DNA from: Methanoregula boonei 6A8
GTDB taxonomy: Archaea; Halobacteriota; Methanomicrobia; Methanomicrobiales; Methanospirillaceae
Length of the DNA: 64,000 nt
Direction of reading: 5' to 3'
Assembly: GCF_000017625.1 (NCBI RefSeq)
Contig: NC_009712.1
Span: 372,001-436,000, forward strand
The notes below the pieces were generated by a model, which searched no databases, was not told where the DNA came from, and worked only from the letters and a program-made list of their open reading frames with translations. Each line of letters opens with the position of its first letter. The stretch's first letter is position 1. This document shows positions 58,802 through 64,000 of the stretch, piece after piece. The translations under genes and the position numbers were made by a program.

Positions 58802-59008
58802 TCAGGTAAAGAGGATCAGGCCCATGCACATAATGGCGAGAACAATGAGTCCGATCATGAAGATCTCGCGGTACCGGATGAGCTTCTTGTTTTGCGCTGC
58901 TTCCGGTTCGGTCCGTTCGAGCAGTTCTGCCATGATCGCATAGCCCATACCGGCCCCAAGAAGGAATACAAAAAATGTGCGGCCGAAGAGATTGAAGATG
59001 TCTGCCAT
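58802..59008 (-). CDS. small membrane protein, two helices, 68 aa
   Basis: MADIFNLFGRTFFVFLLGAG is the first helix, and IFMIGLIVLAIMCMGLILF the second; a charged loop (LLERTEPEAAQNKKLIRYRE) joins them. ATG 59008 is preferred; ATG 59017 would add three residues. No ribosome site is visible for either, so a leaderless message is possible. Family not recognised. Confidence 0.6.
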   Translation of the reverse strand: MADIFNLFGRTFFVFLLGAGMGYAIMAELLERTEPEAAQNKKLIRYREIFMIGLIVLAIMCMGLILFT

Positions 59009-59091
59009 AAAGAACATTGGTGGTGAATGTATTTTTCTTGTATGGTATTGGGGGCAACAATCAGAATGGCTGGAAAAATAGTAACGGGATT

Positions 59092-60558
59092 TCATCCGCC
59101 CGTTATTGGGAAATACACCAGCGGAGGAACCGGGGGAAGGGTGAACCAAAATATTCCCGCAATTCTGGGAGATCCCTCGGTGTAACTCCTGATAATGACA
59201 GAGTCTGTTGCGTTCCATGCACGCTCATCGGTCATGCTCTTGTTTGACGTCGAACTCCAGCCGTAAAAGAATGTTCCCACAAACTGGATGCCCACGGACA
59301 CGATCACCAGGGCAGCGACGAGGGCAATAACGGCCGGTTTTTTTTGGCTCTGGTGCCTGGCCTTTCCATGGCCAAACCATTCATCAAGGAAAAATCCTGT
59401 AAATAGGCAGAGGACCGGAACCAGGCCGGTCAGGAACCGGAGTCCGTAGCAGAATTCGGCTGATGAAGACCATGGGCCAAAGAAACTGTACAGGAGAATA
59501 TCAAGCAGAATCGCCGGCACGGCTGCAAGAACCAGAGTCCTTATCGGGGATACCCTGCCTTTCCAGACAAAATACATCCCGGCAATTGACAACAGGAGAA
59601 CCGGGCAGTAGACAAAGAGCCCGACGTTGGGCGAGAAAAGCAGCCCCAGGTAATGCCCAATAAAACCGGTGTTTACTGTAAAGAGGGCAAGGTTTTCTGC
59701 ATATCCTCCAAAGGCGTTTCCGAAAATGGAGTAGTTGTAATACAGAAACGGCAGTCCCGCGAGAACTCCTCCGGCCAGGTACCAGGGAATTTTTTCCCGC
59801 TGGTACCATACGATATAGACAAGTACCGGAATAAGGAGGATCGATTCGGGGGGGCGGTTAAAGACAAAGAGTGCCGATAGTATCCCCATAAGGAAAATAT
59901 ACGCCGCAGAAGACTGCCTTTCGTTTTTTACGGCAAGGTATATCAGCGCAATCAGGAGAAGTTCGACCGTTCCCTGCTGCCAGAGTGCCTGGCTGCTGAT
60001 CGACCAGGTGCTGGTGGCAAAGGCGAAGATGAAGGTAGTCAGGAGTGCAATTCTCCGGGTAAAAATCTCTTTCCCGGTGAGATAGATCAGTACTCCTGCG
60101 AGAGCGGCCAAAAAGGAGGCTGCACATTTTGCAATGATATACATATTATTTGGGGAAGTAACGCCGGCGAGGGCAGACAGGATATAGGATGCAGCATAGA
60201 CGGGTGTGACAAGGACCGGGGTGACAATCGGGAAAAAGGAGACGTAATGCCCGTTAACGAACGGGAATGCATAGGAGATATCCGGATTGGAAATGGATGA
60301 TGCGACAAAATCAAAGTAGACATTGTGGTTTTTCAGCAGTGCTATTGGCAGGATGGATGCAGGGAATACATCGCCGCTAATCCAGCCAAACCCGGTACAG
60401 AAATTGTATGCCAGGTAGAGGATGATACCAAGGAGAAGAAAATCATACCGGCAGGCGTAACTGATCAGTTTTTCCTTGAGCGCCGTGAGGGAAAAATCCG
60501 CCCCGCCCCCGGAAGAGCGCTCTGTTTTCTCGCTTTTTTTATTTTTTTGTTTTGCCAT
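59092..60558 (-). CDS. PMT-like membrane glycosyltransferase
   Basis: A 488-residue polytopic protein with about 11 helices. YLAYNFCTGFGWISGDVFPASILPIAL carries the first-loop acidic residue typical of the GT-C superfamily, and AFATSTWSISSQALWQQGTVELLLIALIYL is the usual large central segment. Such proteins attach sugars from lipid-phosphate donors to proteins or surface polymers. ATG 60558 (MAKQKNKKSEK) has AGGA upstream and gives a natural basic N-terminus. It overlaps no neighbour. Confidence 0.8.
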   Translation of the reverse strand: MAKQKNKKSEKTERSSGGGADFSLTALKEKLISYACRYDFLLLGIILYLAYNFCTGFGWISGDVFPASILPIALLKNHNVYFDFVASSISNPDISYAFPFVNGHYVSFFPIVTPVLVTPVYAASYILSALAGVTSPNNMYIIAKCAASFLAALAGVLIYLTGKEIFTRRIALLTTFIFAFATSTWSISSQALWQQGTVELLLIALIYLAVKNERQSSAAYIFLMGILSALFVFNRPPESILLIPVLVYIVWYQREKIPWYLAGGVLAGLPFLYYNYSIFGNAFGGYAENLALFTVNTGFIGHYLGLLFSPNVGLFVYCPVLLLSIAGMYFVWKGRVSPIRTLVLAAVPAILLDILLYSFFGPWSSSAEFCYGLRFLTGLVPVLCLFTGFFLDEWFGHGKARHQSQKKPAVIALVAALVIVSVGIQFVGTFFYGWSSTSNKSMTDERAWNATDSVIIRSYTEGSPRIAGIFWFTLPPVPPLVYFPITGG

Positions 60559-60746
60559 CCTGATCGCCGTAAAAAAGAGGTGCACTTTTTCAGATGATAA
60601 GACTTGCCGGTCTGAATCCACTGGGTTATGATCCCCGTGATTAAAAAACGACAGGAACTCGCAGGTGTGCATAAGGAAAAAGTGGCCGGGGCCCGGGGAT
60701 TGGGCCCGGCCTGAAATAAGGCATACGATCCTGGAGGAGGTTTGTA

Positions 60747-60890
60747 ATGGTAGCCGGTACTTTACCGGACCCGGTAGCCGGGACGCTTTCCGGCTCGCCG
60801 GGTACCTGCGGTTACGAGAATCCAGTTTATACTGTCGGGCTCATCCCTTTTGCGGGTCCGGTGGCGCTGCCGGTGTCGGGGTCGGTGTGA
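60747..60890 (+). CDS. possible 47-aa peptide with a strong ribosome site
   Basis: GGAGGAGG (60732-60739) lies eight bases before ATG 60747, one of the strongest ribosome sites in the window. The predicted peptide is hydrophobic-polar without a clear motif and its last third overlaps the end of the opposite gene. It may be real or a coincidence. Confidence 0.3.
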   Translation: MVAGTLPDPVAGTLSGSPGTCGYENPVYTVGLIPFAGPVALPVSGSV

Positions 60891-61161
60891 CGCTCACCTG
60901 GGGTGTGGCGGCTGTCTGCTGGTGCTGCCAGATAGTGTTCCACCATGTCTTGAGCTGCTCTGCTCCCTGCTGCGGCAGGGTCTGCCACCAGGGTGCCGGT
61001 GTTGATATCGTTGCGGCTTCCTGCTGGGTCACCTGCGGGACCTCAGTGATATGGGTGTTTACGATGACATGGGGATTATCTGCTGCTGCTACGGCCGGGA
61101 TACCGGCGCATACCACGCAGGCCAGAAAAATCCCTGCGATGAGTATTCCCGTGTTTCTCAT
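60841..61161 (-). CDS. small secreted protein, 106 aa
   Basis: A signal peptide (MRNTGILIAGIFLACVVCAG, cleaved near AVAAAD) is followed by a helical Gln/Trp-rich region (PWWQTLPQQGAEQLKTWWNTIWQ) and a Pro/Thr-rich tail. ATG 61161 has AGGTGA upstream; the longer frame is not used. The Trp-rich amphipathic helix could associate with the membrane or S-layer. Family not recognised. Confidence 0.7.
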   Translation of the reverse strand: MRNTGILIAGIFLACVVCAGIPAVAAADNPHVIVNTHITEVPQVTQQEAATISTPAPWWQTLPQQGAEQLKTWWNTIWQHQQTAATPQVSVTPTPTPAAPPDPQKG

Positions 61162-61584
61162 GGAATTCACCTTTTTGTTCCTTTTCCTGCAGGGAACTCC
61201 CGCAGGCTTGATCCATGAATAAGTCCGGGCCTGCGTAAATATTGCCGCCATGGATGGCCGGCAACATAACCCGCGAACGGAGAAAAAGATAACCGCACGG
61301 TTAGCTCTAAAAAAAAAGAATGCAGGGATAAACCACATCACATACAGGCTCAAGGTACCCTGATGGGACATGAAATACCTGTTTAGGTCTCCCTCGCGGT
61401 ACCGCTTCTTTGCGGGGACCCGGCCGGTACTTTACGATTCCCTCCGTAGCGGCATCGCGATCCGGATCCCGCCGTGTGGGAATTTCTCTCTAAAATAGGG
61501 CCGGATTGTTCCTAATCCTGTGATAACTTCAGAAATTTTCGCAGTTATCGCCGTATATTTAATCCGGCACAGCAACAGGATGGT

Positions 61585-62487
61585 ATGCAGAAAAAGATCC
61601 TCGTCATCATTGCCGTATGCATCGCGGCCATAGCTGCGATTGCAGGTGCTGCCCTTCTTCTGGGCGGCAGTTCTTCCCAACCTGCGAATCCCGTAGGCGG
61701 CCCGGCCGTCGCAGGGTACGGGGACGCACCGGCATGGTCGTCATCCCGGGCTGATACGTCACTTGTTGCATACGCCCCGGTGCCGACAGCTGTTCCTACT
61801 TCCGTTGGGGCAGATGAACAAAGCTTTGACACCAAGATCATCCGGACTGCGGATGTCACGCTTGAGGTCCAGAATGTCACGAGCGCTGCGGCAACCGTAG
61901 CAGCGATTGGCACCGGGGCGGGAGGCTATGTCTCGACCACAAATATCGGGACAGACTATTCCGGCCAGCCATACGGGAGCGTGGTCATACGGATCCCGGC
62001 AGCAAACTTCGACAGCACGCTTTCCGGGGTGCAGGCACTGGGGACGGTCAAATCCATATCCACGCAGGGCCAGGACGTGACCGAAGAGTACGTGGATGTA
62101 CAGGCTCAGATCACCGCGTACCAAAACCAGATCGCCCAGTACAATCTCATCATGAAGAATGCCACCAAAGTTGAGGACGTTTTGGCAGTCCAGCAACAGA
62201 TTGACCAGGTGCAGACCAGCCTGGACCGGGTGAATGGCCGCATGAAGTACCTCAACAGCCAGGTGGACTACTCAACTATTTCCGTCTCCCTGCAGGAACC
62301 GGCACCGGTCGGAGGCACGCAGGGCCATGACTTTGTTGCTGCAATAAACGAGGGCATTGCCGGGTTCTTTGCAGTGATCGACGCGATCATTGTCTTTGTC
62401 ATCGCTGTTTTGCCGCTCGCGATTGTCGGTTGTGTGGCGTATGCCGGCTACCGGTTCTGGAAAGGCCGGCGGCCTGCGCAACCGTAA
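61585..62487 (+). CDS. DUF4349 membrane-anchored extracytoplasmic protein
   Basis: A 300-residue protein with an N-terminal signal anchor (5-27) and a DUF4349 domain. KIIRTADVTLEVQNVTSAAATV starts the domain; GSVVIRIPAANFDSTLSGV and the long coiled coil (TEEYVDVQAQITAYQNQIAQYN onwards) are typical. The C-terminal helix IIVFVIAVLPLAIVGCVAYAG ends in a basic tail. The family occurs in envelope proteins of unknown function in bacteria and archaea. TATA-like TATATTTAATC (61553-61563) gives a short leader. Confidence 0.85.
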   Translation: MQKKILVIIAVCIAAIAAIAGAALLLGGSSSQPANPVGGPAVAGYGDAPAWSSSRADTSLVAYAPVPTAVPTSVGADEQSFDTKIIRTADVTLEVQNVTSAAATVAAIGTGAGGYVSTTNIGTDYSGQPYGSVVIRIPAANFDSTLSGVQALGTVKSISTQGQDVTEEYVDVQAQITAYQNQIAQYNLIMKNATKVEDVLAVQQQIDQVQTSLDRVNGRMKYLNSQVDYSTISVSLQEPAPVGGTQGHDFVAAINEGIAGFFAVIDAIIVFVIAVLPLAIVGCVAYAGYRFWKGRRPAQP

Positions 62488-62652
62488 TGCGGTGTCGCAG
62501 ACCCGCACCCCTTCTTTTGGCTCTGTACAATTCCTGCGGATATTCATTCAAGAGTAAGATGATATAATAATTCATAATAAATATATTAATAATTAAAAAA
62601 AGAAGGCCGGGCACATATCACCGAAGAGCCCGGGCAGGCCAGGAGATTTTTC

Positions 62653-62895
62653 GTGGAGATCAGACCCTCAATCACGGTAGGAAATGAAGTGTGCATTGAC
62701 CAGTACCTGTGTCACCGGTCCAGTCACTGTCATACAAAACACCAGTGCATGGATCTCTGCTTGATGGGCGTTTTTGTATTGGTCAAAGGGGATGGCGTGT
62801 ACCCGGAGAGGAGCCAGCTCTGCTGCATGTGTTTTTTGTGCCATGAGTTCTGCCCGGTTCAAGCGATTACCGTCCGGTGGACGCTGCGGGCGTGA
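62653..62895 (+). CDS. small ferredoxin-like protein with an altered first cluster
   Basis: An 80-residue protein with GTG start and a good AGGAGAT site upstream. The second motif CCMCFLCHEFCPVQAITV is a normal 4Fe-4S site. The first motif is altered: LCHRSSHCHTKHQCMDLC, with four Cys but extra His and unusual spacing, then LMGVF in place of CPxGxF. It may bind a different cluster or metal ion. Promoter-like AT-rich sequence is present at 62560-62600. Confidence 0.75.
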   Translation: MEIRPSITVGNEVCIDQYLCHRSSHCHTKHQCMDLCLMGVFVLVKGDGVYPERSQLCCMCFLCHEFCPVQAITVRWTLRA

Positions 62896-63084
62896 GGAAC
62901 GGGCGACCGTCAACTCCTTTCTTGGGACCTTCCCGCTCCTGAAGATCCCCGGCCATATACCCTCTAACCTGCAGGTTGGAGCGGACTACTCCGGCTATTT
63001 GTCAAATATATATTACATCCTGCCTCATGGTTGATTGCAAGCCCGAAGAAGGGCATATGTACAAAAAAAAGTGAGGGAAACAAA

Positions 63085-63762
63085 ATGAAAACCCGCATGT
63101 TTGTCATATCCATCATCTGCGCCGTGCTCCTGATTGCACTGGTGCTTCCTGCGAGTGCCGATGACGCCTCGCAGGTGACTGTAACGCCCGCCGCAACCAT
63201 CACAAGTGCCCCGGTCCCGGGCTTTGACCCGCTGGGCTCCTTTGAGAGTATACTTGGCCTGCGCCACCAGGACCAGAACCTCACACAGGACATCCACGCT
63301 AACGACCAGCAGATCCAGTCGAACTGGTGGGACAACCTAAACATCTTCCAGGATATCCTGGGTAACCGTGCCACTGTCCGTTCCGATCAGCAGGCAGATC
63401 TTGAGAACCGCTCGGATAATATCGGGTACCGGGAGGACATCCACGCTGACCGCGAGGATATAAGGAATGATTCGGGCAACCAGACTTCCGAGGAAGAGCA
63501 GATCGCAGATTATCGCTCCGATATCCATCAGGACTGGCAGGGTAATGCCGCAACCCACGAGGAGATCCACGATGAGAGGAACGCAAGCCGCGAAGACTGG
63601 TCGCAGATCAATTCCACCCGCCAGCAGGATATCTCGCTGCGGCAGACAAACGCGGCTGACCGCGAACAGATTCAGGACAACCGCCAGCAGATCCGCGATG
63701 ACCGCGACAACGGTGGATCATCAGGCGGGTCAACCGGGACCGCATCCAGCGGATCCTCATAA
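63085..63762 (+). CDS. secreted charged coiled-coil protein
   Basis: A 225-residue exported protein. The signal peptide is KTRMFVISIICAVLLIALVL, cleaved near ASADD. From residue 70 on the chain is very rich in Asp, Arg, Gln and His, with quasi-repeats REDIHADREDIRND, YRSDIHQDW and TRQQDISLRQTNAADREQIQ, typical of long coiled coils. The tail is Gly/Ser-rich. GTGAGGG lies before ATG 63085. The family is not recognised; related D/R-rich proteins occur at methanogen cell surfaces. Confidence 0.75.
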   Translation: MKTRMFVISIICAVLLIALVLPASADDASQVTVTPAATITSAPVPGFDPLGSFESILGLRHQDQNLTQDIHANDQQIQSNWWDNLNIFQDILGNRATVRSDQQADLENRSDNIGYREDIHADREDIRNDSGNQTSEEEQIADYRSDIHQDWQGNAATHEEIHDERNASREDWSQINSTRQQDISLRQTNAADREQIQDNRQQIRDDRDNGGSSGGSTGTASSGSS

Positions 63763-63784
63763 TTTTTTTCGCAGGAAAAAGAGC

Positions 63785-64000
63785 ATGAAACTGATAAAAA
63801 TCGGCACCGGCATCTGCGCCTTGTGCATTATCGCATTCATCCTGATCGCCGGTTGTACATCTCAGTCGGGGGGATCGGACCAGGGACAAACAACCACTGC
63901 GAGCGCGGCAAACCCGCAGGTGACCACAACCCCCACGGCGGCTTCAACACCAGGGTCGGCTGGTTCAGATAACAGTGCATTCATCTATGATTCCGGAAGT
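63785..64000 (+). CDS. lipoprotein, N-terminal part (runs off the right edge)
   Basis: ATG 63785 with AGGA upstream begins a signal peptide (LIKIGTGICALCIIAFILIAGC) ending in a lipobox-like LIAGC. A Ser/Thr/Gln/Pro-rich linker follows for 45 residues, then the window ends. It starts 22 bases after the coiled-coil gene, so they are probably co-transcribed. Confidence 0.8.
   Translation, partial: MKLIKIGTGICALCIIAFILIAGCTSQSGGSDQGQTTTASAANPQVTTTPTAASTPGSAGSDNSAFIYDSGS

Overview
The window reads as chromosome of a hydrogenotrophic methanogen of the Methanomicrobiales, most likely Methanoregulaceae (Methanoregula-like). This is inferred from the set of gene families, archaeal TATA-type promoters, frequent GGAGG ribosome sites, hybrid histidine kinases of methanogen type, DUF362, DUF169 and DUF2284 redox proteins, NifI-like PII proteins and an hgcAB pair. 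I did not identify any rRNA, tRNA, CRISPR array or transposase gene.

Layout. 1-3027: a short hypothetical gene, a structured non-coding stretch, then a four-gene cassette of unknown function (A-B-C-D). 3060-9030: HxlR and MarR regulators, metallo-hydrolase, MFS exporter, ferredoxin-nitroreductase, methyltransferase and small orphan genes. 9031-19227: an accessory zone with a MarR-controlled acyltransferase operon, three small toxin-antitoxin-like modules, a beta-helix surface protein with a decayed duplicate of its tail, a hybrid histidine kinase and two dispersed repeat families. 19228-22876: a four-gene redox operon (iron-sulfur flavoprotein, two DUF169 proteins, an SDR lacking its catalytic Tyr and Lys) divergent from a MarR gene with twin operators. 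23154-24971: a second complete copy of the A-B-C-D cassette. 25000-32748: a frameshifted histidine kinase, decayed gene pieces, a pentameric ligand-gated ion channel homologue and a broken second copy, and cell-surface lipoproteins including a pair sharing an unrecognised C-terminal domain.

33021-37228: cysK, then hgcB and hgcA (mercury methylation) divergent from an ArsR gene across one shared TATA box with an operator on each side. Beyond it lie a 25-residue membrane peptide with a strong ribosome site and a 312-residue protein that is one third methionine and one tenth cysteine, built from about ten repeats. 38175-44434: a drug-type ABC exporter, a molybdopterin oxidoreductase, DUF362, a QueG-like Fe-S protein, DUF2284 and a HIT protein. 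44771-49819: amino-acid permease, PP2C phosphatase, three PII-family proteins and a membrane-anchored Ser/Thr kinase, all on one strand. 50169-55997: a BASS-family transporter and a Kdp potassium pump in which KdpC and KdpA are one polypeptide. 56635-64000: a Cys-rich PAS protein, a CDF metal exporter, small membrane proteins, a PMT-like glycosyltransferase, secreted proteins and an unusual ferredoxin.

The strongest candidates for undescribed biology are the Met/Cys-repeat protein near hgcAB, the duplicated A-B-C-D cassette, and the kinase/phosphatase/triple-PII cluster. Functions for these are inference; the gene structures are read directly from the sequence.
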